Under the pieces are notes generated by a model. It was not told the origin of the DNA. It searched no databases and saw nothing but the letters and a program-made list of their open reading frames with translations. From the NCBI GenBank assembly GCA_905339295.1, contig CAJPFI010000016.1, positions 1-34,647 on the forward strand: a stretch of DNA of 34,647 nucleotides. Direction: 5' to 3'. The DNA comes from Burkholderiales bacterium. Its GTDB lineage: Bacteria > Pseudomonadota > Gammaproteobacteria > Burkholderiales > Casimicrobiaceae. Every line of letters starts with the position of its first letter. The first letter of the stretch is position 1. Both the position numbers and the translations under genes were made by a program. Below are positions 17,050 through 25,594 of this stretch, piece after piece.

Positions 17050-18423
17050 TCAGAAGGGGAGCTTCGCAGCGGGGCGGACGAGCGTGAGCTCGCGCCGGAA
17101 CGCGTCCTGGATGCGCGCGAGCGCCGCGTCGTCGTCGGCCTCGAATCGCAGCACGACGACCGGCGTCGTGTTGGACGCCCGCGCGAGCCCGAAGCCGTCG
17201 GCGTACTCGACGCGCACGCCGTCGATGCGGATCACCTCGGTCGCGCCGGGGAAGCTCGCGTGCTCCTGGAGCTCGCGCACGATCGCGTGCTGCTCGCCCT
17301 CGGCGCAGGGAACGTGGATCTCCGGCGTCGACAGCGCATCGGGAAGCGCGTCGAGGACCGCGGACGGTTCGGCGTGGCGCGACAGGATCTCGAGGAGCCG
17401 CGCGCCGGTGTACAGGCCGTCGTCGAAGCCGTACCAGCGTTCGCCGAAGAACGTGTGTCCGCTCATCTCGCCGGCGAGCGCGGCGCCGGTCTCCGCCATC
17501 TTCGCCTTGATCAGCGAGTGCCCGGTCTTCCACAGCAGCGGCCTGCCGCCGTGCCGCGCGATCCAGGGACCGAGGTTGCGCGTCGACTTCACGTCGTAGA
17601 TGATCGTCGCGCCCGGCACGCGGGCGAGCACGTCGGCCGCGTAGAGCATCATGACGCGGTCCGGGTAGACCACGTGGCCGTCCTTCGTCACGACGCCCAG
17701 CCGGTCGCCGTCGCCGTCGAACGCGAGGCCGAGCTCGCAGTCGCCGCGGCGCAGGCGCGCCACGAGATCGGCGAGGTTCTCGGGCTGCGACGGGTCCGGG
17801 TGGTGATTCGGGAAGCGGCCGTCGACGTCGCAGTACATCTCGACGACGTCGCAGCCGAGGCGGCGGTACAGCGCGGGCGCGTACGCGCCGGCGACGCCGT
17901 TGCCGCAGTCGATCGCGATCCGCATCGGCCGTGCGAGCTTGACGCCGTGAGCGATCCGGTCGAGGTACGCTCCGCCTACGTCGTGCACGCGGTAGTGACC
18001 GGCGCCGGACGTCACGTCGCCCCGTTCGAGCCGCTCGCGCAGCGCCTGGATCCCGTCGCCGGACAGCGTCGTGCCGTCGATCACCATCTTGAGCCCGTTG
18101 TAGTCGGGCGGATTGTGGCTGCCGGTGACCATCACGCTGCAGCCGGTGTCGAGCACGTGCGACGCGAAATAGGTCATCGGCGTGACGACCATGCCGAGGT
18201 CGATCACGTCGGTGCCGGCCGCGCGGATGCCGTCGGAGAGCGCGACCAGGAGCTCGGGCCCCGAGAGCCGGCCGTCGCGCCCGATCGCGATCGCCGGACG
18301 TCCCGCCACGCGAGCGAGCGTGCCCAGGCCTTGGCCGATCGTGCGCACGATGTCCGGCGTCAGCGTGCGACCGACGATGCCGCGGATGTCGTAGGCCTTG
18401 AAGATCTCGGCGGGCAGCGACAT
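17050..18423 (-). CDS. Phosphomannomutase/phosphoglucomutase
   Basis: This alpha-D-phosphohexomutase interconverts hexose 1- and 6-phosphates and supplies precursors for GDP-mannose or UDP-glucose in polysaccharide and LPS synthesis. All four landmarks are intact in 457 residues. These are phosphoserine S102 in TGSHNPPDYNG, the Mg-binding DGDGDR at 236-241, the sugar-specificity loop GEMSGH at 318-323, and the C-terminal phosphate-binding region (RIDGVRVEYADGFGLARASNTTP). GEMSGH marks the dual mannose/glucose AlgC-like group. It is followed after 17 bases by the threonine ammonia-lyase gene. A 166-base gap (18424-18589) upstream holds no gene I can support. Confidence 0.93.
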   Translation of the reverse strand: MSLPAEIFKAYDIRGIVGRTLTPDIVRTIGQGLGTLARVAGRPAIAIGRDGRLSGPELLVALSDGIRAAGTDVIDLGMVVTPMTYFASHVLDTGCSVMVTGSHNPPDYNGLKMVIDGTTLSGDGIQALRERLERGDVTSGAGHYRVHDVGGAYLDRIAHGVKLARPMRIAIDCGNGVAGAYAPALYRRLGCDVVEMYCDVDGRFPNHHPDPSQPENLADLVARLRRGDCELGLAFDGDGDRLGVVTKDGHVVYPDRVMMLYAADVLARVPGATIIYDVKSTRNLGPWIARHGGRPLLWKTGHSLIKAKMAETGAALAGEMSGHTFFGERWYGFDDGLYTGARLLEILSRHAEPSAVLDALPDALSTPEIHVPCAEGEQHAIVRELQEHASFPGATEVIRIDGVRVEYADGFGLARASNTTPVVVLRFEADDDAALARIQDAFRRELTLVRPAAKLPF

Positions 18424-18589
18424 CGGGAGTCGGGGGTCGGTTGGCGGGAATCAGCAGGGGCAGGATGCGACCGTACCGCGCGATTCGACCGCCTCGGCGG
18501 CGGCTGCCCGCGCGGATCGCGACCTCCGCGGGGGCGGTGAGCGTCTCGGTCCCGCGCGGGGGCGCCAGGCGAATGATACCGGGATCGGG

Positions 18590-19582
18590 CTATTCGCCTC
18601 GCGCAAACCACGCGAGCAGTCTCCTCGGCAGCCAGTCGAGCCGACCCGGGAACGGCCCGCTGACGAACCCGGCGTGGCCACCCATCCCGGGCTGCTCGAG
18701 CACGACGCGTGGCGAGACCTCGGCCGGACCGGGGAGGGACGCGGCGGGAACAAACGGGTCGTTGCGCGCGTTGAGCACCAGCGTCGGCACGCCGACGCGC
18801 CCGAGCCAGGGCCTCGAGGACGCGCGCGTCCAGTAGTCGGCGGTCCCGGCGAAGCCGTGCAACGGCGCGGTCACCGCGTCGTCGAACGCCCACATCGTCG
18901 TGAGCCGCGCGAGCCGCGACGCGTCGAGGTGCGACGGAAAGCGTGCGGCCATCGCGCGCGCCTTCGGGTTCAGCGTGCGCAGGAACGTCCACGCGTAGAC
19001 GCGGTTCGCGCCGCGGTCGATCGACCGCCCGGCCGACATGAGGTCGAGCGGCGCGGACACCGCGGCCGCACGCGCGAGCATGGCGGAGGCGCCCGGACCC
19101 GCGCGCCCGAGCCAGTTGATCAGCGCCGATCCGCCGAGCGAGACGCCGACCGCGTGCATCGTCGCACCCGCTCCGGCGCGCTCGCGCACCGCGGCGAGCA
19201 TCGCGCCGATCTCCTCGTGATCGCCCGAGTGGTACGCCCGCGGCAGGCGGTTCGGCTCGCCCGCGCAGCCGCGGAAGTGGGGAACGACGCCGCGCCAGCC
19301 GCGCCGCGCGACCGCGGCCATCAGCGCGCGCGCGTAGGGCGACGACGAGCCGCCTTCGAGTCCGTGGAACAGCACGACGAGCGGGGCGCCTTCGCGTGCC
19401 GGCGCATCGACCCAGTCGAACGACCAGTCGTCGCCGTCGGGCGTCGCGACCGTCTCGCGGCGCCACCGGACCGCGGGTCGAGCGAGCAACGCCGGCCAGA
19501 TCGTCTGGGCGTGCGAGCCACGCAGCCACGCCGGCGCGCGATACGGCCCCGGGTCGCCCTCGTCGAGAGTCGCGTCAGCCAC
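18590..19582 (-). CDS. Alpha/beta hydrolase, YheT family
   Basis: The 330-residue cytoplasmic hydrolase belongs to the YheT/embryogenesis-associated EMB8-like family. Diagnostic segments are AWLRGSHAQTIWPAL near the N-terminus, VVLFHGLEGGSSSPY (oxyanion region), VPHFRGCAGEPNRLPRAYHSGD, the nucleophile elbow GVSLGGSALINWLG, NARNDPFVP with the acid, and GMGGHAGFVSG with the catalytic His. Family members are thought to be esterases or hydrolases of small lipophilic substrates; the substrate is unknown. The GTG at 19582 overlaps the stop of the CYTH-CHAD gene by eight bases, which decides the start and implies coupled translation. The YheT - CYTH-CHAD pairing may reflect a shared function that I cannot identify. 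Confidence 0.9.
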   Translation of the reverse strand: MADATLDEGDPGPYRAPAWLRGSHAQTIWPALLARPAVRWRRETVATPDGDDWSFDWVDAPAREGAPLVVLFHGLEGGSSSPYARALMAAVARRGWRGVVPHFRGCAGEPNRLPRAYHSGDHEEIGAMLAAVRERAGAGATMHAVGVSLGGSALINWLGRAGPGASAMLARAAAVSAPLDLMSAGRSIDRGANRVYAWTFLRTLNPKARAMAARFPSHLDASRLARLTTMWAFDDAVTAPLHGFAGTADYWTRASSRPWLGRVGVPTLVLNARNDPFVPAASLPGPAEVSPRVVLEQPGMGGHAGFVSGPFPGRLDWLPRRLLAWFARGE

Positions 19583-21176
19583 GGCTCCAGAACGGCGCGA
19601 CGGCCGCGAAACGCGCCCAGGCATCGGCGAGCCTGGGCGCGCTCGCGCCCGCGCGGGCCGCCGACCACGCCTCGACGGCGACCGTCGCGGACGCCGTCGG
19701 GCCCGCGAGCGCGGCCGTGATCCGCGGAGCGACCGTCGCGTCGTTGAAGGCGCCCAGTTCGTCCTGCAGGTCGGCGAGCGCGCGGCGGTAGGCGCGCGAG
19801 CGCTTGCGCGGGAACAGCGTCGCGAAGAATTCCGCGGCGTAGCGGAGCTTCTTGGCAGCGATCCGGATCGCATGTCGCTCGTCGGGGCCGGCCTCGGCGA
19901 GTCGCGCTGCGGCGCGGGCGAGCCGCCGTGCGCGCCGGTCGAGGAGGCGCGCCGCGAACCGGCGCGCGGGTTCGGCGCCAGGATCGTCGCTGCGGCCCTC
20001 CGGTGCCGTGCCGCCCGACAGTGCGACGGCCGTCGCGGCGAGCACGAGGCGCGTGCAGCGAGTCGACGAGACGCACGCGACGGCGGCGGCGTGCGCCGCC
20101 CGGCGGCGCGCCGCGGCCCGCCGCGCGAGGCTTCGTAGCGCGGCGACGGTCGCGGTCGCGTCGCCGCCCGTGCGCGCGAGATCGACCATGGCGGCGGGCA
20201 GCGTCTCCTGCGCAAACACGTCGAGGTCGCGCGCCGGGCCGAGCGCGTCCAGTGCCCAGCGCGTGTCGCGCCTGAGGGCGTCGAGCGCGTCGGCGGCGAC
20301 GATGCCGTCGGCGAGCGCGAGGCACGAGCGCAGCCGGCGCACGCCGATGCGCATCTGGTGCACCCATTCGGGATCGCGCAGCGACGCGTCGCGCAGCCCG
20401 GTCGAGTTCCGCGCGATCTGGCGCACGCATCCGGCGACGATCGAGGCGATCGCCCCGCGCGCGGTGGCCTCGTCCGCATGCTCGACCTCGGTCGCGCGCG
20501 ACGGCTCGCCCGCGATGCCGTCGGCCAGCGCGTAGCCGCGCTCCGCCTTGCTGCGCGGCTCGATCGACACGGGCAGGTCCGCGGCGAGTCGCGTCGCGAG
20601 CTCGACCAGCCGGCACGGGTCGCCCCCCGCGAGCTCGAGCTCGATTTCCGCGATCGGCGCGCGGCGCGTTCCGGCGCCGACGTGCCCGAGGTCGATCGCG
20701 AGCGTCGCGGCGGTGCCATCGGGAAAGGCGAGCGGCAGCGACGTGCGCACGAAGTCGGTGACGAACACCGGCACGAGCCCGCCCTTGCGCAGCGCCTTGG
20801 CGAAAAGCGCGCGCCACGGCGTGGTCGCGAGCCGCATCGTGTCGATCTCCGGACGCTCGATCGTCCACTCGAGCTCGGGCCGCGACGTGACCGGCATTGC
20901 GTCGCCGGGCAGTGCCTCGCCCTTGACGGTCATGAGCCAGCGCCGCCCTTCGCGCCGCACGCGCAGCGCGACGCCGGCGCGCGCGAGGCGACGGTCCGGC
21001 GTGTCGTGGTAGGTCGAGACGACGCGCGTCGTGCGCGGCCGTCCGCGCGCGTGCGCGCGGATCGCCGGATGGGTGCGCAGCCGTGCCGCCGCGGCTGGGG
21101 AGATCGCGAGCTTGAGCTCGGTCTCGACCGCGCGCGCGGTGCGTCGGGGGTCGGTCCTGGGCGGCACGGGATTCAT
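19575..21176 (-). CDS. CYTH and CHAD domain protein (triphosphatase-like)
   Basis: The 533-residue protein begins with a CYTH triphosphate tunnel domain (about residues 15-205). It contains the ExExK signature in VETELKL and further charged strands such as LEWTIERPE and IAEIELELAGGD. A CHAD domain follows (about 245-530) with helical repeats rich in Arg and His (VHQMRIGVRRLRS, KLRYAAEFF). CYTH enzymes of this architecture hydrolyse inorganic triphosphate; CHAD domains bind polyphosphate. The protein is therefore probably a cytoplasmic triphosphatase tied to polyphosphate granules. Its stop overlaps the GTG of the YheT-like hydrolase gene. A variant REP-like palindrome (21208-21229) lies upstream, between it and the DAHP synthase gene. 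Confidence 0.92.
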   Translation of the reverse strand: MNPVPPRTDPRRTARAVETELKLAISPAAAARLRTHPAIRAHARGRPRTTRVVSTYHDTPDRRLARAGVALRVRREGRRWLMTVKGEALPGDAMPVTSRPELEWTIERPEIDTMRLATTPWRALFAKALRKGGLVPVFVTDFVRTSLPLAFPDGTAATLAIDLGHVGAGTRRAPIAEIELELAGGDPCRLVELATRLAADLPVSIEPRSKAERGYALADGIAGEPSRATEVEHADEATARGAIASIVAGCVRQIARNSTGLRDASLRDPEWVHQMRIGVRRLRSCLALADGIVAADALDALRRDTRWALDALGPARDLDVFAQETLPAAMVDLARTGGDATATVAALRSLARRAAARRRAAHAAAVACVSSTRCTRLVLAATAVALSGGTAPEGRSDDPGAEPARRFAARLLDRRARRLARAAARLAEAGPDERHAIRIAAKKLRYAAEFFATLFPRKRSRAYRRALADLQDELGAFNDATVAPRITAALAGPTASATVAVEAWSAARAGASAPRLADAWARFAAVAPFWSRG

Positions 21177-21207
21177 CTCGCTCGGCTGCCGGCCGGGCCC
21201 ACCCGTT

Positions 21208-21239
21208 GTGGGTCCGGCTTCAGCCGGACGTCGTTCCGG
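21208..21239. repeat. Variant REP-like palindrome
   Basis: The core GTCCGGCT-tc-AGCCGGAC at 21212-21229, preceded by GTGG, is a covarying form of the TCGGG palindromes at 23-107 and 5353-5544: each base change in one arm is matched in the other. The flank ggacgtcgttccgg (21226-21239) is the exact reverse complement of ccggaacgacgtcc beside the element at 5381, so the repeat unit extends beyond the palindrome. It sits in the 69-base gap between the DAHP synthase stop and the CYTH-CHAD start. Confidence 0.75.
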
Positions 21240-21245
21240 CCCTGG

Positions 21246-22370
21246 TCAGGCGCGGTCCTCGAGCGTGAGCCGACGCTTGCGCACCGCCTCGGCGAGTCCG
21301 CGCAAGGTGTCGACCGTCGTATCCCAGCCGATGCACGCGTCGGTGATCGACACGCCGTAGGCCAGCGGCTCGCCGGGCTTCAGGTCCTGGCGGCCCGGAT
21401 TGAGGTGGCTTTCGATCATCACGCCGATGATGCGCGAGTCGCCCGCGGCGACCTGCGCGGCCACGTCCGCGGCGACGTCGACCTGGCGCTCGTGCTTCTT
21501 CAGGCTGTTCGCGTGCGAGCAGTCGATCATCACGCGCGCCGCGAGCCCCGCATGCGCGAGTTCCCTGCACGTCGCCTCGACGCTCGCCGCGTCGTAGTTG
21601 GGCGATCGTCCGCCGCGCAGGATGATGTGGCAGTCCTCGTTGCCGGCGGTGTGCACGATCGCCGAGTGGCCGCCCTTGGTCACCGACAGGAAATGGTGCG
21701 GCGCGCTCGCCGCCTTGATCGCGTCGACCGCGATGCGAACGTCGCCGTTCGTGCCGTTCTTGAAGCCGACCGGGCACGAGAGCCCGCTGGCGAGCTCGCG
21801 GTGCACCTGGCTCTCGGTCGTGCGGGCACCGATCGCGCCCCAGCTGATCAGGTCGGCGATGTACTGCGGCGTGATCATGTCCAGGTACTCGGTGCCCGCC
21901 GGCAGCTCGAGCTCGTTGATCTCGAGCAGGATGCGGCGCGCCAGGCGCAGCCCCTCGTTGATCCTGAAGCTGCCGTCGAGCCGCGGGTCGTTGACGAGCC
22001 CTTTCCAGCCGACCGTCGTTCGCGGCTTCTCGAAGTACACGCGCATCACGATGGCGAGGTTGCCCTCGAGCTCGCGCTTCAGGGCGGCGAGCCGCGTCGC
22101 GTAGTCGATCGCCGCGTCGTAGTCGTGGATCGAGCAGGGGCCGACGACGACGACGAGCCGGTCGTCCGCGCCGTGCAGGATGCGGTGGATCGCCTGGCGG
22201 CGGTCGTAGGTCGTGACCGCGGCCGTCTCCGACACCGGGAACTCGCGCAGCAGATGCGCAGGAGGGGCGAGCTCGGTGATCTCGGTGATGCGGGTGTCGT
22301 CGACCGGCCGGGCGGGCTGCTGGGCGCCGGCGGCGGCGTGGCGGTTGCGCTGGGCGGTCGAGGTGGGCAA
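21246..22370 (-). CDS. aroG: 3-deoxy-7-phosphoheptulonate (DAHP) synthase, class I
   Basis: This enzyme condenses phosphoenolpyruvate and erythrose 4-phosphate in the first step of the shikimate pathway. It carries VVVVGPCSIHD, YFEKPRTTVGWKG, SWGAIGARTTESQVHRELASGLSCPVGFKNGTNGD and MIDCSHANSLK, all typical of AroFGH enzymes. The longest frame begins at a TTG at 22385. A strong AGGAGG Shine-Dalgarno lies inside it, five bases before a second TTG at 22370, so I prefer 22370, giving 374 residues. About 35 leading residues are low-complexity and precede the conserved start. Which aromatic amino acid inhibits it cannot be read from the sequence. The paralogue letter is uncertain. Confidence 0.93.
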   Translation of the reverse strand: MPTSTAQRNRHAAAGAQQPARPVDDTRITEITELAPPAHLLREFPVSETAAVTTYDRRQAIHRILHGADDRLVVVVGPCSIHDYDAAIDYATRLAALKRELEGNLAIVMRVYFEKPRTTVGWKGLVNDPRLDGSFRINEGLRLARRILLEINELELPAGTEYLDMITPQYIADLISWGAIGARTTESQVHRELASGLSCPVGFKNGTNGDVRIAVDAIKAASAPHHFLSVTKGGHSAIVHTAGNEDCHIILRGGRSPNYDAASVEATCRELAHAGLAARVMIDCSHANSLKKHERQVDVAADVAAQVAAGDSRIIGVMIESHLNPGRQDLKPGEPLAYGVSITDACIGWDTTVDTLRGLAEAVRKRRLTLEDRA

Positions 22371-22644
22371 GGAAGCCTCCTGCAAGACGAATGTCAGAAA
22401 AACAAGAGCTTACACGCGATCGATCGACGCGTCACCGGGAAGGCTCCAGGCGGAGAATCATGCCCGGATGCCATTGTGCGGTGCATGGTGCGGCGCTGCA
22501 ACAGCGGCGCGAGCTCCGGGGCGCCGTTTGATTGCCACCCCTCTCGGGCTTTTGTAGACTGCCTGCAGTCCCTGCTGATCGCGCATCGTGGCGGGGCGGT
22601 TTCGGCGATCCGAGACCCCGACCCCCGCACGAAGGAGATCCCCG

Positions 22645-22953
22645 ATGAGGTTGCCTGCCGCATGCGCGCTTGCCGGCGCGCTCGCGTTCGCTTCGGTCGC
22701 GTTCGCCGCCGATACGCCGAAGGCGGGCGCCGAGCCCGGGGCCGCGAATCCGCAACAGGAGCGGATGAGGACCTGCAACGCGGACGCGAAGGGCAAGACC
22801 GGCGAGGAGCGGAAGAAGTTCATGAGCGCGTGCCTGTCGGGCGAGGCGCCGAAGATGACGCGGCAGGACAGGATGAAGTCCTGCAATGCGAAGGCCGGAC
22901 CGATGAAGGGCGACGAGCGCAGGAAGTTCATGAGCTCCTGCCTGTCAGGCTGA
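22645..22953 (+). CDS. PsiF-repeat exported protein
   Basis: The 102-residue small periplasmic protein has a signal peptide (about residues 1-21) followed by two copies of the PsiF repeat. Each reads like RMRTCNADAKGKTGEERKKFMSACL or its close variant (about residues 41-67 and 77-102), with two conserved Cys per repeat. E. coli PsiF is phosphate-starvation inducible but its function is unknown. The ATG at 22645 has GAAGGAG about eight bases upstream, which decides the start. No clear Pho box is visible. TAGACT at 22555-22560 might be a -10. A strong hairpin follows the stop (22958-23011). Confidence 0.9.
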   Translation: MRLPAACALAGALAFASVAFAADTPKAGAEPGAANPQQERMRTCNADAKGKTGEERKKFMSACLSGEAPKMTRQDRMKSCNAKAGPMKGDERRKFMSSCLSG

Positions 22954-22957
22954 CGCT

Positions 22958-23011
22958 GCGCCGACGCCGATCGCCGGGCGACCTCCTGTCCGCCCGGTCC
23001 GGCGTCGGCGC
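22958..23011. terminator. Long GC stem-loop after psiF-like gene
   Basis: gcgccgacgccg (22958-22969) pairs perfectly over 12 bases with cggcgtcggcgc (23000-23011). Inside it, ccgggcg (22974-22980) pairs with cgcccgg (22991-22997), leaving a ten-base loop. It starts four bases after the psiF-like stop and lies between two convergent genes, so it could end transcription from either side. It lacks a U-tract. Confidence 0.6.
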
Positions 23012-23065
23012 CGCCGCCAGCAGGCGAGCGTCGGCAATGGTCTTCGCGGCGACGCGCGTCGCTCG

Positions 23066-24031
<966 letters not shown>

Positions 24032-24088
24032 GGCGGGCGCGGTCGATGCGCGCGCGACGTCGAGGCGGCGAGTCGCGCGCGGCCCGGC

Positions 24089-24094
24089 ATTGTA
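24089..24094 (-). promoter_or_regulatory. Possible -10 for the UDP-glucuronate decarboxylase gene
   Basis: The minus strand reads TACAAT (five of six matches to TATAAT) between the methyltransferase stop (24112) and the decarboxylase start (24031). It is an isolated AT-rich hexamer in GC-rich sequence. No clear -35 is seen because the upstream methyltransferase gene overlaps that position. Confidence 0.4.
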
Positions 24095-24111
24095 TCGTCG
24101 TGCGTCGCGGC

Positions 24112-25302
24112 TCAGCCGCGACGCACGAGCAGTCCCTTCAGGTAGTCGCCTTCCGGGAACGCGAGCGCGACCGGATGGTCGGGGCTTGCCGCGAAGCGCC
24201 CGACGATCGCCGCGTCGACCTTCGCATCGAGGGCCGCGCCGGCGACGATCTTCTGGAACAGCTCCGCGGACACGCCTCCCGAGCACGAGAACGTCGCGAG
24301 CAGGCCGCCCGGTTCGAGCAGCTTGAACGCAAGCAGGTTGATGTCCTTGTAGGCGCGCGCCGCGCGGGCGGCGTGCGCAGCGGTCGGCGCGAACTTCGGC
24401 GGATCGAGGATCGCCATGCCGAAGCGCTGTCCCCCGTCGCGCAGCTTCCGCAGTTCGGCGAAGACGTCCGCCTCGCGCCAGCTCGCGCCGGCGGCGGGCA
24501 GCTGCGGGTTGGCGGCGAGGTTCGAACGGGCGAGCGCGAGCGCGTCGGCCGAGCTGTCGATCGAGACCGTGTCACGCGCGCCGCCCGCGAGCGCAGCGAG
24601 CGTGAACCCGCCCGTGTAGCAGAAGGCGTTCAGGACCCTGCGACCTCGCGCCAGCGCGCGCACGCGCCGACGGTTGTCGCGCTGGTCGAGGTAGAAGCCG
24701 GTCTTCTGGCCGGCCAGCACGTCGACGCGGTAGACGATGCCGTCCTCGCGGATCGCCACCGGGCCCGCGAGCGTTCCGCGCAGCAGGCCGCTGCGCGCGG
24801 GCAGGCCCTCGAGCTCGCGCACCTCGACATCCGAGCGCTCGACGACGGCCGACGCGCCGGTCGCCGCGACGAGCGCGTCGACGATCGGCTCGCGCCAGCG
24901 CTCGGCGCCGGCGGACAGCAGCTGGACAGCCACGGTGTCGCCGTAGCGGTCGGCGATCACGCCGGGAAGCCCGTCGGACTCGCCATGCACGATCCGGCAG
25001 GCGGTGTGGCCGGCGTCGAGCCACACCGTGCGCGCCTCCGCGGCCGCGCGCACGCGCGCGGCGAACCACGCGGCGTCGATCGGGACCTGGTCGAACGTCC
25101 ACACACGCGCCCGGATCTGCGACGACGGCGAGTACGCGGCGAGCGCGAGGAACGCGCCGTCGTGCGAACGGACGGCGATGGTCTCGCCGGCGGAAGGCGA
25201 ACCGTCGACGCGCTCGATCGCGCCGGAGAAGATCCACGGATGGCGATGCGCGAGCGAGCGCTCCCGCCCGGCCTTCAGCGTGATCGACGGCGCGTCGCGC
25301 AT
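24112..25302 (-). CDS. Class I SAM-dependent rRNA methyltransferase, RlmI-type
   Basis: The product resembles RlmI (23S rRNA m5C1962 methyltransferase): an N-terminal PUA domain (LKAGRERSLAHRHPWIFSGAIERVDG), a central region with HGESDGLPGVIADRYGD, and a C-terminal Rossmann methyltransferase with GQKTGFYLDQRDNR, NAFCYTGGFTLAAL (SAM binding) and LDPPKF (catalytic). Another frame start, the GTG at 25365, would add 21 residues, but the first of these (MSAAGPP) are encoded by a copy of the intergenic 95-bp repeat. I therefore prefer the ATG at 25302, immediately before the PUA domain, giving 396 residues. It is probably a monocistronic housekeeping gene. The exact target nucleotide is inferred from the family. 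Confidence 0.9.
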   Translation of the reverse strand: MRDAPSITLKAGRERSLAHRHPWIFSGAIERVDGSPSAGETIAVRSHDGAFLALAAYSPSSQIRARVWTFDQVPIDAAWFAARVRAAAEARTVWLDAGHTACRIVHGESDGLPGVIADRYGDTVAVQLLSAGAERWREPIVDALVAATGASAVVERSDVEVRELEGLPARSGLLRGTLAGPVAIREDGIVYRVDVLAGQKTGFYLDQRDNRRRVRALARGRRVLNAFCYTGGFTLAALAGGARDTVSIDSSADALALARSNLAANPQLPAAGASWREADVFAELRKLRDGGQRFGMAILDPPKFAPTAAHAARAARAYKDINLLAFKLLEPGGLLATFSCSGGVSAELFQKIVAGAALDAKVDAAIVGRFAASPDHPVALAFPEGDYLKGLLVRRG

Positions 25303-25343
25303 GGAACGGACAGCCGCGTCCGGGATGGCCGCCGGTGCGACGC

Positions 25344-25550
25344 GGGGCGGCCCGGCGGCGCTCACCGGGAAGCCTCCCCCGGGCTTGCCGCTCCCGCGGC
25401 TTCGCGCCCCCCCTCCTGAAGGAGGGGGCGAGCGCCTTGGGGCGGCCCGGCGGCGCTCATGACGTCCTCCCCCAGGCTTGCCGCTCGCGCGGCTTCGCGC
25501 CCCCCCTCCTGAAGGAGGGGGCGAGCGCCTTGGGGCGGCCCGGCGGCGCT
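25344..25550. repeat. Two-copy 93-95 bp hairpin repeat plus a partial third
   Basis: A unit beginning GGGGCGGCCCGGCGGCGCTC starts at 25344, 25439 and 25532 (the third is only about 19 bases). Each full unit contains the inverted repeat cgccccc-ctcctgaaggag-ggggcg (about 25404-25430 and 25498-25522) and a gcttgccgctc-cgcggcttcgcg stretch. The copies are nearly identical over most of their length. They lie in the 229-base region between the methyltransferase and VIT1-type genes, and the left end reaches the extreme 5' end of the longest methyltransferase frame. In the minus direction the unit translates partly as SAAGPPQGARPLLQEGG, a string I associate with spurious tails in Burkholderiales annotations. 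Confidence 0.8.
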
Positions 25551-25594
25551 TGTGTGTTCAGCCATGACCAGGGCGGCAGAATCCGGCGGCTCTC

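Noticed and set aside
18590-20719. A 709-codon frame that would extend the YheT-like hydrolase upstream
   Set aside because: The extra N-terminal part is the CYTH-CHAD gene in another frame. A GTG overlapping the CYTH-CHAD stop gives the normal family length.
22386-22560. A Pho box controlling the psiF-like gene
   Set aside because: No pair of CTGTCAT-like repeats is visible; only a weak -10-like TAGACT is present.
25344-25550. CRISPR-like repeats
   Set aside because: There are only two full copies, placed directly end to end without variable spacers, and the unit is 93-95 bases with a large internal hairpin. This is an intergenic repeat element, not a CRISPR array.
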